A DNA stretch of 64,000 bases from Sessilibacter corallicola (GTDB lineage: Bacteria > Pseudomonadota > Gammaproteobacteria > Pseudomonadales > Cellvibrionaceae), in NCBI RefSeq assembly GCF_021290925.1, contig NZ_JAJSLX010000002.1, positions 833,001 to 897,000 on the forward strand, in the 5' to 3' direction. A program made the translations under genes and the position numbers. Each line of letters starts with the position of its first letter. Within the stretch, counting starts at the first letter, position 1. Of this stretch, positions 55,240-64,000 are shown in pieces. The notes under the pieces were generated by a model. It was not told the origin of the DNA and searched no databases. It saw only the letters and a program-made list of their open reading frames with translations.

Positions 55240-55671
55240 ATGTTTGACAAAATTGTAGAACAAGCGCAATCAGCCTCTAAACCATTTAGCGAAATCATGA
55301 GCATCAATGCTGAAGTTATGGAAAAGTTGGCTGAGAAACAAACCTCGTTGTTCACCGGTATGATGAACGACGGTATCGAGTATGCTAAAGATCTAGCGTC
55401 TCAAAAAGATCTTGCTGGCATCTATGAGACTCAAAAAACTTACGCAGAAGGTCTTCAAGAGAAAATGATGACTAATGCGAAAGAAACCTACGAAATTATG
55501 ACTGATACCTCTGAAAAAGTATCCGAGATTGTTAATGGAGCATTTTCAGAAATAAAAAAGTTTGATGCGGCAGTAGCGCCGCAGGCAACAAAAACAACAA
55601 GAGCAAAAGCTCCTGCTAAATCTAAAGCGCCTGCGAAAGCAGCAACTGAGTCAAGCAGTACAACAGCCTAA
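55240..55671 (+). CDS. phaP: Phasin family protein
   Basis: The 143-residue helical protein (MFDKIVEQAQSASKPFSEIMSINAEVMEKLAEKQTSLF...) matches the phasin fold of long amphipathic helices coating PHA granules. The C-terminal tail is rich in Ala, Lys and Pro (KAPAKSKAPAKAA), a form often seen in phasins that also touch DNA or polymer. A GGAG Shine-Dalgarno lies upstream. It is the last gene of the PHA cassette and is probably controlled by PhaR through the operator at 55131. Confidence 0.9.
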   Translation: MFDKIVEQAQSASKPFSEIMSINAEVMEKLAEKQTSLFTGMMNDGIEYAKDLASQKDLAGIYETQKTYAEGLQEKMMTNAKETYEIMTDTSEKVSEIVNGAFSEIKKFDAAVAPQATKTTRAKAPAKSKAPAKAATESSSTTA

Positions 55672-55675
55672 ATTG

Positions 55676-55709
55676 GTAATGAATCTGGTGTGTAATCCAG
55701 ATTCATTAC
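55676..55709 (+). terminator. Stem-loop right after the phasin gene
   Basis: GTAATGAATCTGG pairs perfectly with CCAGATTCATTAC over an eight-base loop, four bases after the stop codon. There is no T-run, so it may stabilise the mRNA end instead of terminating. Confidence 0.55.
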
Positions 55710-56006
55710 GCTTAACGTAAACTCTAATTATTTAACATAACGAGTTTTGAGTTGAGCACTTTTATTTCAAATTAATTTGCTGAAGTCTAATGAGTTTTAA
55801 AATTGCCGTTAATTGATTTTCATTGACGGCTACCGAATTGCTAGCAGCTATTATTATTGATTCAAGTTGAATTTATACGAAACACTTAATGCAACACCTT
55901 TTAAAGTATTGAGTTTTTATGTTTAGTTCGTAGTTTTCGATATTAAATTAACGTCAGATTTTCTGTTTTTAATATCCATCAACTTGTTGTAGCGCTTGTA
56001 GTTGTG

Positions 56007-56031
56007 GCCCGGGTTTCCCGGGCTTTTTTTA
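56007..56031 (+). terminator. Strong rho-independent terminator
   Basis: GCCCGGG and CCCGGGC pair over a three-base loop, followed by seven Ts. It points rightward, 335 bases after the phasin stop, with no rightward gene in between. Confidence 0.9.
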
Positions 56032-56052
56032 TTCTCTCTTTTTTCTTTTTCT

Positions 56053-56739
56053 TTATTCAACTTGAGTTGTTAAGGGTTCTAAGTTTTCAATTTGTGCTTC
56101 GAGTCGATCACCTCTGTTTAGCTCGCCAACACCAGCGGGTGTTCCGGTAAAAATTAAATCTCCAGGCTGTAATAAAAAATATTCCGATAATTTAGAGATT
56201 ATCTCGGCTACACTCCAAACCATTTGATTAATATCACCTGATTGACGTAATTCGTTGTTAACGTCTAGAGAGATGGCACCTTTATCGAGGTGACCACAAA
56301 TTTGCACTGGTGTTATTGCACCGACCACGGCTGAATGGTCGAATGCTTTGGCCGTGCACCAAGGATGACTTTTTTCTTTGGCAGCTCGTTGCAAATCGCG
56401 TCGTGTTAAATCTAAGCCAACGGCGTAACCAAAAATTACTTGTAAGGCGTCGTCGGTATTTATATTGCTGCCGCCACGTTGCAGAGCAACCACCATTTCG
56501 ACTTCATGATGCAGTTCGTTGGTCTTTGTGGGATAAGTGATTTTGTGGTTTGGTGGCACCACGGCATCGGCAGGTTTTGTGAAGAAAAAAGGTGGGTCTC
56601 GGTCTGGGTTGGCGCCCATTTCGAGAGCGTGCTCGGCGTAGTTTCTGCCTACGCAATAAATTCTTCTTACCGGAAATCGATTGTCACTGCCAACAACGGG
56701 TAATGTTGCTGGTGTTGTCGCTGGAAATACCATGTTCAT
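56053..56739 (-). CDS. Fumarylacetoacetate hydrolase-family protein
   Basis: The 228-residue enzyme has RIYCVGRNYAEHALEMG, the metal-binding ELHHEVEMVVAL (Glu residues) and the C-terminal LLQPGDLIFTGTPAGVGELNRGD. These are hallmarks of small FAH-family hydrolases/decarboxylases such as acylpyruvases and oxaloacetate tautomerase-like proteins. The reaction in this organism is not determined. AGGT precedes the first ATG. It is followed by the dusC gene on the same strand upstream, with a 100-base gap. Confidence 0.88.
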   Translation of the reverse strand: MNMVFPATTPATLPVVGSDNRFPVRRIYCVGRNYAEHALEMGANPDRDPPFFFTKPADAVVPPNHKITYPTKTNELHHEVEMVVALQRGGSNINTDDALQVIFGYAVGLDLTRRDLQRAAKEKSHPWCTAKAFDHSAVVGAITPVQICGHLDKGAISLDVNNELRQSGDINQMVWSVAEIISKLSEYFLLQPGDLIFTGTPAGVGELNRGDRLEAQIENLEPLTTQVE

Positions 56740-56842
56740 AACTGTGACCTGCGGTGCTTGTAGTTGATAATAAAAGCTTGAATTAATATGTATTGTTATT
56801 ATTTGAAATTCTTCAGTTATTTATTTTTCGAATTTTGAGGCG

Positions 56843-57802
56843 TTAAAGTTTGCCATTCATTTCATTTTTAAGATGATGGTCTATAAATTCAAAATCTCTA
56901 CTTCGCTTTATGTTCTCTAATAATCTCGCCGCTTGAGGATAATTGATTTTTAAATAGGATAGCCATTGTTTTAACCGGTTACCTAAAAATTTTTTCGGGT
57001 AGCATACCGTTGTTGTTAAAAAGTATTCGTGAACATACACCATAATCTCTTCCCATGTTAATGGTTTTGGTGATATGCCTTGTTGAAATTCTTGTATTTG
57101 TTTTGCTAGGTCGGGTTGGGCAAGAATTCCTCGACCAATCATGGTATCGCTGCATCCGCTTTGACGTTTTGCTTCTTGCCAATCGTCAAGATTCCATATT
57201 TCGCCGTTTATCACCACGTTAATAGACAGTTGTTGTTGAATCTTGTCGACTAGGTCCCAGTATGCCGGTGGTTTGTAACCGTCGGTCTTACTGCGCGCGT
57301 GCACGCACAGTTCATCGGCCCCTGCCGCTTCTACGGCAATCGCATTTTCCAGATAGCCGTGTCTTTGTTCGTAGCCCAGGCGCATTTTCGCTGAAAGCTT
57401 AATACCTTCGGGGAGGCTTTGTTTTATGTGGCGAACAATTTGGTACATGGTTTCCGGTGAATTCAGAAGTTTTGCTCCGCCTTCATTTTTATTCACTGTT
57501 TTTGCTGGGCAACCAAAATTGATATCGATGGTTTTTGCGCCAAGAATGGCAGCCCTGTGGGCGTTACTCGCCATTGCCTCGGGATTGCTGCCGAGTAATT
57601 GAACGGCTACAGGAACGTTCGAAGCGGTTTCACAATTTTGGTCTAATTCTGGACAATGTCGTAAAAATACTCGATTGGGCAGACCGTGATCAGTCACTCG
57701 AATAAATTCAGTAACGCAACGGCTAAAACCGCCAATGTGGGTCAATATGCGACGCATATTAAAGTCAATGACACCTTCCATCGGTGCGAGCAGTACATTC
57801 AT
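56843..57802 (-). CDS. dusC: tRNA-dihydrouridine(16) synthase DusC
   Basis: The 319-residue flavoprotein begins MNVLLAPMEGVIDFNMRRIL. CVTEFIRV, INFGCPAKTVNKNEGGAKLL (catalytic Cys), VKMRLGY-like KLSAKMRLGYE, and VINGEIWNLDDW (FMN-binding) are visible. The CVTEFIRV and C-terminal RLKQWLSYLKINYPQA segments match DusC, which reduces uridine 16 in tRNA. The start is set by family alignment; a longer frame exists upstream. Confidence 0.92.
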   Translation of the reverse strand: MNVLLAPMEGVIDFNMRRILTHIGGFSRCVTEFIRVTDHGLPNRVFLRHCPELDQNCETASNVPVAVQLLGSNPEAMASNAHRAAILGAKTIDINFGCPAKTVNKNEGGAKLLNSPETMYQIVRHIKQSLPEGIKLSAKMRLGYEQRHGYLENAIAVEAAGADELCVHARSKTDGYKPPAYWDLVDKIQQQLSINVVINGEIWNLDDWQEAKRQSGCSDTMIGRGILAQPDLAKQIQEFQQGISPKPLTWEEIMVYVHEYFLTTTVCYPKKFLGNRLKQWLSYLKINYPQAARLLENIKRSRDFEFIDHHLKNEMNGKL

Positions 57803-58304
57803 GTTGTTTTTTCGGTAATAACGGCGTTGGAGGATCAAGTTGTTTGATTGGTCATATTTTAAAAACACGCAGTTTCTAATTTTTTATTTGAGGTAAAAAT
57901 ATTTTTTCTTTTTCTTCATAAAATTGCGAGTTTGTCCCCGGTTTTTAACTTGTAGTGATAGTTTGTTTTAACTACATTTAGGCTGATTTTAGCTATTATA
58001 AATTTTTTATCGGTTAATTTCTTTAGTCTGTAACCTTTTGAAATATAAAAATTTTTTTTTATATATTTTGTCTATTTTGATTTTGTAGTTCTTTTCGTTA
58101 CTTGCCTACAAATTTTTTCCTGGCTACATTGGCCGACGCTAATTTAGGGTGCTAACCCCTTGTTATTTAGAAGTTTTTTATTTTCAAAATAACCGATAGA
58201 AAACCTCTAAATACAAGGATTACGCAAGCTTCGCCGCGAATACCATGGAAATTTCTTAATCCAGATTTCCTACGCGAACGAGAACAAAAACGAGTAACGC
58301 AGTT
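57803..58304. other. AT-rich divergent region before oadGAB
   Basis: About 500 bases, very AT-rich in its left half. CCTTGTTATTTAGAAG (58158-58173) and CCTCTAAATACAAGG (58204-58218) form an imperfect inverted repeat that could fold in the oad leader. No gene seen. Confidence 0.45.
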
Positions 58305-58538
58305 ATGAAAGATACGCTCATTCAGCAAGGCTTTGATCTATTGCTATACGGCATGGGAACGGTGTTTGTGTTCCTAGCGTTGTTAGTTGTAGCAACCATG
58401 ATTATGTCTTCCGTGGTAGCAAAACTACCCGCCGAAGAGATGGTAGAGGCACCAAAACCAGGTGCTGCGAAACCGACAGTTGATGCGAAGTTAATGAAAA
58501 TTATCCAAGCAGCGATAGATCAACACCGCAAACAATAA
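58305..58538 (+). CDS. oadG: Oxaloacetate decarboxylase gamma subunit
   Basis: The 77-residue protein has one N-terminal membrane helix (LLLYGMGTVFVFLALLVVATMIM) and a short cytosolic tail with lysines and histidine (IIQAAIDQHRKQ). That is the standard OadG layout; it ties the alpha subunit to the membrane beta subunit. It is first in the oadGAB operon, 31 bases before oadA. Confidence 0.92.
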   Translation: MKDTLIQQGFDLLLYGMGTVFVFLALLVVATMIMSSVVAKLPAEEMVEAPKPGAAKPTVDAKLMKIIQAAIDQHRKQ

Positions 58539-58569
58539 GCGGCCTTTTTGAGAAGTTGAGAGATTAGTT

Positions 58570-60357
58570 ATGGCTAACACGAAAAATAAGCTAGGAATAA
58601 CCGATGTGGTGCTGCGTGATGCGCATCAGTCCTTGTTTGCGACCCGCTTGCGCTTAGACGACATGCTTCCAATTGCTGAGAAGCTCGATCAAGTTGGTTT
58701 TTGGTCTTTAGAGACCTGGGGTGGGGCAACGTTTGATGCCTGTATTCGTTACTTGGGCGAAGATCCATGGGAGCGTATTCGCGAGCTTAAAAAAGCGATG
58801 CCTAAGACTCCTATGCAGATGCTATTTCGCGGTCAAAACATTCTTGGCTACCGCCACTACGCCGATGACGTTGTTGAAAAGTTCGTTGAGCGCTGCGCCG
58901 TTAACGGTGTAGATGTATTCCGTGTTTTCGACGCAATGAACGACATGCGTAACCTTGAGACCGCTTTGAAAGCCGTTAAAAAAGTCGGTAAGCACGCTCA
59001 AGGCACTATCTCTTACACCATCAGCCCGGTTCATAACTTAGAAATGTGGGTAGACATGGGTAAGCGTATCGAAGATGCCGGTGCTGACTCCATTGCCATT
59101 AAAGACATGGCAGGTCTACTTAAACCGTATTACGGCTACGAATTGGTCAAGCGCTTGAAAGAGTCGTGCGATATTCCAATTCACATGCAATGCCATGCAA
59201 CCACGGGTCTCTCTACTGCGACAGCTCTGAAGTGTATCGAAGCTGGAATCGATAACATCGATACCGCGATTTCTTCGATGTCCATGACCTACGGTCACAG
59301 CCCTACCGAATCTGTTGTTGCAATCCTTGAAGGCACCGAGCGCGATACCGGCTTGGATTTGAAACTCCTTGAAGAAATTGCGGCTTACTTCCGTGAAGTG
59401 CGTAAGAAGTACGCTAAGTTTGAAGGCTCTTTGCGCGGTGTTGATTCCCGAATTCTAACGGCTCAAGTCCCTGGTGGTATGTTGACCAACATGGAAAACC
59501 AGCTTCGTGACCAAGGTGCAACCGATAAATTCGACGCTGTATTGGAAGAAATTCCGCGCGTTCGCGAAGATTTGGGCTTTATTCCATTGGTAACGCCGAC
59601 CTCACAAATTGTCGGTACTCAAGCAGTACTGAACGTGTTGACTGGCGAGCGTTACAAGTCTATTTCGAAAGAAACTCAAGGTGTGTTGAAGGGCGAGTAC
59701 GGTGCAACTCCGGCGCCAGTAAACGCTGAACTTCAAGCAAAAGTACTTGAAGGCGCGGAGCCAATCACTTGCCGTCCTGCTGACGTGCTAGAGCCAGAAG
59801 TCTCGAAATTGACCGACGAGCTTTTAGGTCTTGCGTCTGAAAAAGGCATTTCATTGACCGAAGGTGAAGGTCAGATTGACGATGTACTGACTTACGCCTT
59901 GTTCCCACAAGTTGGTCTTAAGTTCCTAGAAAACCGTGGCAACCCTGATGCGTTCGAACCGAAGCCTGGTAAGCCAGAACCGGTTAAAAACGAAAAAGGC
60001 GAAGAGATCTACACAGTCACTGTTGAAGGTCAAAGCTACACCGTAGCTGTTGCCAACGGCGGTGAAATTTCTGCGCTTTCTCCAGTAGGTGGCGCTTCTG
60101 CACCAGCGGCTGCGTCTTCTTCTGCGGCTCCTGTTGCTTCTGGCGGTGATCCAGTACCTGCGCCTTTAGCGGGGAATATCGTGAAGATTATTGCCGCGCC
60201 AGGGCAAGCGGTTGAAGAAGGTGAAACAATCATCGTTCTTGAAGCTATGAAGATGGAAACCAACATTGCCGCACCTAAGTCTGGCACGGTTACCACCATT
60301 GACGTCAAAGTCGGCGATGCCGTTGCTGTTGGCGATTGTCTATTGAGCATCGCATAA
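58570..60357 (+). CDS. oadA: Oxaloacetate decarboxylase alpha subunit (biotin-containing)
   Basis: The 595-residue protein has the carboxyltransferase domain (about 5-270) starting [19 protein letters not shown], with the metal-binding [16 protein letters not shown] association domain follows, then an Ala/Pro linker (about 495-525) and a C-terminal biotinyl domain with EAMKMETN (biotin on the Lys between the Mets). It transfers CO2 from oxaloacetate to biotin, feeding OadB. Confidence 0.97.
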   Translation: MANTKNKLGITDVVLRDAHQSLFATRLRLDDMLPIAEKLDQVGFWSLETWGGATFDACIRYLGEDPWERIRELKKAMPKTPMQMLFRGQNILGYRHYADDVVEKFVERCAVNGVDVFRVFDAMNDMRNLETALKAVKKVGKHAQGTISYTISPVHNLEMWVDMGKRIEDAGADSIAIKDMAGLLKPYYGYELVKRLKESCDIPIHMQCHATTGLSTATALKCIEAGIDNIDTAISSMSMTYGHSPTESVVAILEGTERDTGLDLKLLEEIAAYFREVRKKYAKFEGSLRGVDSRILTAQVPGGMLTNMENQLRDQGATDKFDAVLEEIPRVREDLGFIPLVTPTSQIVGTQAVLNVLTGERYKSISKETQGVLKGEYGATPAPVNAELQAKVLEGAEPITCRPADVLEPEVSKLTDELLGLASEKGISLTEGEGQIDDVLTYALFPQVGLKFLENRGNPDAFEPKPGKPEPVKNEKGEEIYTVTVEGQSYTVAVANGGEISALSPVGGASAPAAASSSAAPVASGGDPVPAPLAGNIVKIIAAPGQAVEEGETIIVLEAMKMETNIAAPKSGTVTTIDVKVGDAVAVGDCLLSIA

Positions 60358-60369
60358 GCGGAGTCTGTT

Positions 60370-61680
60370 GTGGAAAGTTTACTTACTCTTTGGCAGGACT
60401 CTGGCCTGTATAACCTCACCGGCGGTCAGTTAGTCATGATCGTCGTTGGTATGCTGCTGTTGTTCCTGGCTATCAACAAAAACTTTGAACCTCTATTGCT
60501 TGTACCGATTGGTTTTGGCGGTATCTTAGCCAATATCCCAGGTGCTGAGTTGGCAATTTCAGCCACCGAATCTGCGATTGCCGGTGGTGATCCTGAGGTG
60601 CTGAAAGCCCTGGCAGCCGCTTTTGGGGTTGAGCAATGGGAAAACGTGAAGCTTCTCAAAGAGGCATACGGAAATGCATCCGCTGAGGCGTTGTTGACTG
60701 CGGAGCAAATCGCATCCAACTACAACTACAGCAACGGGATGTTGTACAACTTTTATTCTGTTGCGATTGCCTCTGGTGTGGCCCCGCTCCTTATTTTTAT
60801 GGGCGTTGGTGCGATGACCGATTTCGGTCCACTGTTGGCGAATCCTAAAACCCTATTTTTAGGGGCCGCTGCTCAGTTCGGTATTTTCGCTACGGTGATG
60901 GGTGCGGCAGCACTCGGGCATTTCGGTATCATGGATTTCTCCGTCGCTGATGCAGCTGCAATCGGCATTATCGGTGGCGCTGATGGCCCAACCGCGATTT
61001 ACGTGGCTTCTTTATTGTCTCCTGATTTGTTGGGTGCTATTGCGGTTGCTGCATACTCATACATGGCGTTGGTTCCTATGATTCAGCCGCCAATTATGAA
61101 AGCTCTGACTACCGAAGAAGAGCGCAAAATCGTAATGAGCCAGTTGCGTCCGGTTTCTCAGCGCGAAAAGATTGTTTTCCCAATCGTTGTATTGGTGTTG
61201 GTTGCGCTATTTCTACCGTCAGCGGCACCGTTATTAGGTATGTTCTGTTTCGGTAACCTAATGAAAGAGTGTGGTGTGGTTAGCCGCTTGAGCGATACTG
61301 CTCAGAATGCTCTGATCAACATCGTCACTATTTTCTTGGGTTTGTCCGTCGGTTCTAAACTTGCAGCTGATAAGTTCTTGGATCCAAAAACATTGGGTAT
61401 TTTAGCGCTGGGTATTGTCGCTTTCGGTATCGGTACTGCCATGGGTGTATTGATGGCGAAACTGATGAACGCACTCAGTGAGAAGAAAATTAACCCCCTT
61501 ATTGGTTCAGCGGGTGTATCGGCGGTTCCAATGGCGGCGCGTGTATCCAATAAAGTGGGTATGGACGCAAACCCACACAACTTCTTGTTGATGCATGCGA
61601 TGGGTCCAAACGTTGCTGGTGTTATCGGTTCTGCGGTTGCAGCGGGCGTTATGATTTCAATGGTGTCAAACTTCCAATAA
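60370..61680 (+). CDS. oadB: Oxaloacetate decarboxylase beta subunit (Na+ pump)
   Basis: A 436-residue membrane protein with about nine to eleven helices. The core [35 protein letters not shown] includes the Asp of GGADGPT essential for sodium transport, and the C-terminal [45 protein letters not shown] is highly conserved. It decarboxylates carboxybiotin and exports Na+. The start is GTG, 12 bases after oadA. Confidence 0.97.
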   Translation: MESLLTLWQDSGLYNLTGGQLVMIVVGMLLLFLAINKNFEPLLLVPIGFGGILANIPGAELAISATESAIAGGDPEVLKALAAAFGVEQWENVKLLKEAYGNASAEALLTAEQIASNYNYSNGMLYNFYSVAIASGVAPLLIFMGVGAMTDFGPLLANPKTLFLGAAAQFGIFATVMGAAALGHFGIMDFSVADAAAIGIIGGADGPTAIYVASLLSPDLLGAIAVAAYSYMALVPMIQPPIMKALTTEEERKIVMSQLRPVSQREKIVFPIVVLVLVALFLPSAAPLLGMFCFGNLMKECGVVSRLSDTAQNALINIVTIFLGLSVGSKLAADKFLDPKTLGILALGIVAFGIGTAMGVLMAKLMNALSEKKINPLIGSAGVSAVPMAARVSNKVGMDANPHNFLLMHAMGPNVAGVIGSAVAAGVMISMVSNFQ

Positions 61681-61748
61681 TTTGACGTCAAATTATTTTC
61701 CGGGTTTTTTTGAATTATATGAGCATCGTTCAGAAACCTTTCCTGGCT

Positions 61749-61777
61749 AGTGGGGACGTTTAGTCCCCACTTTTTTA
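61749..61777 (+). terminator. Rho-independent terminator of oadGAB
   Basis: AGTGGGGAC and GTCCCCACT pair perfectly over a five-base loop and are followed by a T-run, about 70 bases after oadB. Confidence 0.92.
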
Positions 61778-61893
61778 TTCTTCCTTTTATTGTTCGTTTT
61801 CCTCGTATCTCTCCGCCTTTCTTTTTTATTTACACTGCCCTCTGTTTTCTTTCTCTTGTATGATTATTGGCGTGCATTTATTCCACGTTGGTT

Positions 61894-61911
61894 AGTGTGA
61901 ACAGGCCCTAG
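61894..61911. mobile_element. Solo end of the 180-bp CTAG element
   Basis: AGTGTGAACAGGCCCTAG matches the right end of the element at 10838-11017 with one change. No partner end is found nearby, so this is a relic. Its last bases (TAGGTG) serve as the ribosome-binding site of the next gene. Confidence 0.65.
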
Positions 61912-61918
61912 GTGATGT

Positions 61919-62239
61919 ATGTACAAAATTATTGTTTATGTTCCTTGTGAATCCGTTGATTCAGTGAAGCGTGCTTTGTTTGACAGTGGCGCCGGGAAAA
62001 TAGGTAATTACGAACAATGTTGTTGGCAGAGTGAAGGGATTGGTCAATTTAAACCGGGTGAGGGCAGTGACCCATTTATAGGTGTTGTTGGCAAGGTTGA
62101 ACAGATCAAAGAAACAAAGTTAGAACTGGTTTGCACTGAGCAGTGTATTAAAGCAGCGATAACATCCATGTTGGTTGCTCATCCTTATGAACAACCTGCG
62201 TATCAAATTATTCCTTTTTTTACGTTGGAAAATTTGTAA
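61919..62239 (+). CDS. NIF3/YqfO C-terminal-like (CutA-fold) protein
   Basis: The 106-residue protein MYKIIVYVPCESVDSVKRALFDSGAGKIGNYEQCCWQSEGIGQFKPGEGSDPFIG matches the stand-alone version of the domain inserted in NIF3/YqfO proteins, a CutA/PII-like ferredoxin fold. HPYEQPAYQII is the conserved end. Function unknown; metal or nucleotide binding is possible. AGGTG, seven bases upstream, comes from the solo repeat end. Confidence 0.85.
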   Translation: MYKIIVYVPCESVDSVKRALFDSGAGKIGNYEQCCWQSEGIGQFKPGEGSDPFIGVVGKVEQIKETKLELVCTEQCIKAAITSMLVAHPYEQPAYQIIPFFTLENL

Positions 62240-62316
62240 TTAAATGGATGTTCAGTTTCTAAAAAATTTTCCAATACTTTTTGTGTGGAAAAATTGTATA
62301 GAAAAACAGAAATTTA

Positions 62317-62853
62317 CTAATCGTTTGTAGTAACGGTGCTGTTTCTGATGGGGAATTCTTTGTTAGGAAAATCGGCAAAGTAGTCTTTTAGCGTTGATCT
62401 TACTACTGGAAAGGCGAGCTTATCCCAAGGAATTTCTGCTTCGGTAAATAACTCGACTTCTAAAGATTCGGGGCCAGGACCAAAATCTAATGACGCGATT
62501 TCACTCAAGTAAAAAACGTAAACTTGGCTGATGTGTGGAAGGCTAAAAACTTGATAAAGCGTATGGTTTTTCAGTGTTAAACGGGCTTCTTCCCAAGATT
62601 CACGCGCAGCACCTTGTTCCATGGATTCGCCGTTTTCCATAAAACCTGCAGGCAGAGTCCACAACCCAGAGCGAGGCTCGATCGCACGTTTACAAAGCAG
62701 CACTTTATTTTCGTAAACGGGCAAACACCCAGTAATAATTTTTGGGTTTTGGTAATGGATTGTGTTGCACTCATCACAAACATAGCGCTGTCTGTCGTCG
62801 CCATGTGGGATTTTCAACGTGACGGCTGAGCCGCAAATACTGCAAAATTTCAT
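62317..62853 (-). CDS. Nudix hydrolase with N-terminal zinc ribbon
   Basis: The 178-residue protein starts FCSICGSAV...YVCDECNTIHYQNP, a four-Cys zinc ribbon as in NudC-like and ADP-ribose-type Nudix enzymes. The Nudix box is GFMENGESMEQGAARESWEEARL, with the REsWEE glutamates that bind metal. It hydrolyses nucleoside diphosphates linked to another moiety; the exact substrate (NADH, ADP-ribose or FAD) is not determined. Confidence 0.9.
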   Translation of the reverse strand: MKFCSICGSAVTLKIPHGDDRQRYVCDECNTIHYQNPKIITGCLPVYENKVLLCKRAIEPRSGLWTLPAGFMENGESMEQGAARESWEEARLTLKNHTLYQVFSLPHISQVYVFYLSEIASLDFGPGPESLEVELFTEAEIPWDKLAFPVVRSTLKDYFADFPNKEFPIRNSTVTTND

Positions 62854-62892
62854 GAACTGCTTCCGAGAATGAGTTTTGCAGTATAACCTAAT

Positions 62893-63237
62893 TTAGTGGA
62901 CGGCTGCAGGTGCCTCAAACGATAAAATTTTTGCGCTGGTCGTGTTTTCAGGCTGTGCAGGTTGCTCGGATTCCATGCCTTCGTTAAGGGCTTTGCGCAG
63001 CTCAAAAAAGCTTTCGTGCATCATTTGCGATATTTCGATGCAGGCGTTCAGAGGTGTGCCACTGATTTTTCGTTTCGCGTCTATTTGAAACTGTAAACCG
63101 CGAAGACGATTTTGCAGTTCTGGTGTGGCGTTTTCGATCAAGTATTGGATGTGTTGTTCTCGAAGCTTTTCTAGGCCTTCTGGGTTTGACTTGGCCATTT
63201 CCATTAGTGTGTCAAAGTCTGGTAATTCACTGATCAT
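62893..63237 (-). CDS. DUF3135 domain protein
   Basis: The 114-residue helical protein has ELPDFDTLMEMAKSNPEGLEKLR and LQNRLRGLQFQIDAKRKISGTPLNACIEISQMMHESFFELRKAL, matching the DUF3135 family of small gammaproteobacterial proteins. No function is known. The start MISELPDF is supported by GGAG eight bases upstream; a longer frame adds seven residues. It lies 40 bases before the Nudix gene on the same strand. Confidence 0.85.
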   Translation of the reverse strand: MISELPDFDTLMEMAKSNPEGLEKLREQHIQYLIENATPELQNRLRGLQFQIDAKRKISGTPLNACIEISQMMHESFFELRKALNEGMESEQPAQPENTTSAKILSFEAPAAVH

Positions 63238-63502
63238 AATCGACTCCATTTGTAACAATCCTTGGTTTTATTTTTCAATCCTTGGGTTGTGCTTCTAGAA
63301 TTTAATTAACTTAACGCATTTGATGGTATCAATCGTTAAAATAGGTTTTAAATAATAAATTATTATAACGAAAAGAAATTTAATCGAACCAAAAGTGATC
63401 ATCTTTGCTCTTAAAGGATACCTATCATTCCTTTAGGAACGGGATCTAGAAATTCGTTCCAATGTTGGCTAATTTCAAGGAGTTCAGTAACTTTATTGTC
63501 TT

Positions 63503-64000
63503 ATGTCTAAATTGTTAGAAAATAACTTGATTTCTAAAGAAAATAAGCTTGTTCAAGCGAATTCGCCTCGAATGGCTGCTGTGCTGGTGGGTTTAATCCA
63601 GCAGTTTGGCGGTTATTCCATCGTCTTAACACGGCGTGCCTTGCACTTAAACTCACACGCCGGTGAAGTTTCTTTGCCCGGTGGTAAGTGGGAACCAAAC
63701 GATTCAACGCTGATTGAAACGGCATTGCGAGAATCGGAAGAAGAGGTTGATTTACCCCGTCATCTGGTTGACGTTGTCGGTTGTTTGCCTGAGCGAATCT
63801 CAAAACTGGGGGTTCGTGTTGTGCCAGTGGTTGGTGTGATTGAAGGCCAACCGGTGTTTACCCCGAACAGAGGCGAGTTGGATGAGGTCTTTCTGATTCC
63901 GGTTGAATACCTCGTATCCGATAATCGCATCAGAACCGATGTTTTCAAGCGCGGCGGTGCCAGTCATTGGGCACCTGCGTGGCAGTTCGAACATTTTGAA
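63503..64000 (+). CDS. CoA pyrophosphatase-like Nudix hydrolase (partial, runs off the window)
   Basis: The frame starts at ATG and stays open for 166 codons to the last base. LTRRALHLNSHAGEVSLPGGKWEPNDSTLIETALRESEEEV contains the UPF0035/NudL-type pre-motif (HSGQVSFPGG equivalent) and the Nudix box spread over the next residues. Such enzymes split CoA into 4-phosphopantetheine and adenosine 3,5-bisphosphate. The C-terminus lies beyond the window. The gene is divergent from the DUF3135 gene across a 265-base gap. Confidence 0.88.
   Translation, partial: MSKLLENNLISKENKLVQANSPRMAAVLVGLIQQFGGYSIVLTRRALHLNSHAGEVSLPGGKWEPNDSTLIETALRESEEEVDLPRHLVDVVGCLPERISKLGVRVVPVVGVIEGQPVFTPNRGELDEVFLIPVEYLVSDNRIRTDVFKRGGASHWAPAWQFEHFE

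Larger units (their letters stand above)
55672..56052. other. Intergenic region after the phasin gene
   Basis: About 380 AT-rich bases between the phasin gene and the FAH-family gene. A stem immediately after the phasin gene and a strong terminator at the right end bound about 300 bases without a protein, described separately. Confidence 0.4.

Noticed and set aside
1-64000. CRISPR arrays, prophage or intact insertion sequences
   Set aside because: No regularly spaced repeats, phage structural genes, integrase or transposase were seen; only non-autonomous inverted-repeat elements.

Overview
The window looks like a chromosomal segment from a free-living marine, polysaccharide-degrading gammaproteobacterium of the Cellvibrionales/Oceanospirillales kind. 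The evidence is the pseudomonad-like order ruvC-ruvA-ruvB-ybgC-tolQ-tolR-tolA-tolB-pal-cpoB-queE-queC-tRNA-Lys, a sodium-pumping oxaloacetate decarboxylase operon (oadGAB), a complete alginate-use cluster, and a class I polyhydroxyalkanoate (PHA) cassette. Base composition is moderate, with strongly AT-rich intergenic stretches. No rRNA, CRISPR array, prophage or intact transposase gene was seen.

Layout. 1-6.1 kb: a TraF-like outer-membrane protein, a histidine phosphatase, an MFS exporter, an HU-type DNA-binding protein and a divergent HD-GYP protein. 6.6-8.8 kb: fmdB-like gene and aspS. 8.9-14.3 kb: an accessory block between aspS and ruvC, with a YciI-like protein, three lipoproteins (one with an HEWGH zinc-protease motif) and two kinds of transposase-free inverted-repeat element. 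14.4-24.2 kb: the ruv-tol-pal-que core ending in two tRNA-Lys genes. 24.5-27.3 kb: a DUF302 protein and a secreted protein whose N-terminal half resembles domain I of Cry delta-endotoxins, followed by a ricin-type beta-trefoil and a C-terminal carbohydrate-binding-like domain.

28.1-42.2 kb is the alginate locus. It holds a TonB-dependent receptor, a divergent FadR/GntR-type regulator, then alginate lyase PL6, kdgF, an MFS uronate transporter, an SDR reductase, kdgK, oligoalginate lyase PL17 and a 3-hydroxyisobutyrate-dehydrogenase-family reductase. Polymer would be cut outside the cytoplasm by PL6 and PL17, and products enter through the TonB receptor and the MFS carrier. KdgF and a DEH reductase would yield 2-keto-3-deoxygluconate, which KdgK phosphorylates. 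No KDPG aldolase lies in the window. TTGGTA/TACCAA palindromes and half-sites in front of the receptor, the regulator and PL6 suggest one regulon.

42.4-51.1 kb: nsrR, a second copy of a 265-bp inverted-repeat element, a DEAD-box helicase, a metallo-beta-lactamase-fold hydrolase, rapA, and an overlapping M14-peptidase/alpha-beta-hydrolase pair. 51.4-55.7 kb: PHA metabolism (3-hydroxybutyrate dehydrogenase, a small DUF6489-type protein, phaC, phaR, phasin), with a CTGC-N3-GCAG PhaR-type operator before the phasin gene. 56-64 kb: an FAH-family hydrolase, dusC, oadGAB, a NIF3/YqfO-like protein whose ribosome-binding site lies in a solo inverted-repeat end, a zinc-ribbon Nudix hydrolase, a DUF3135 protein, and a CoA-pyrophosphatase-like Nudix gene that runs off the right edge.
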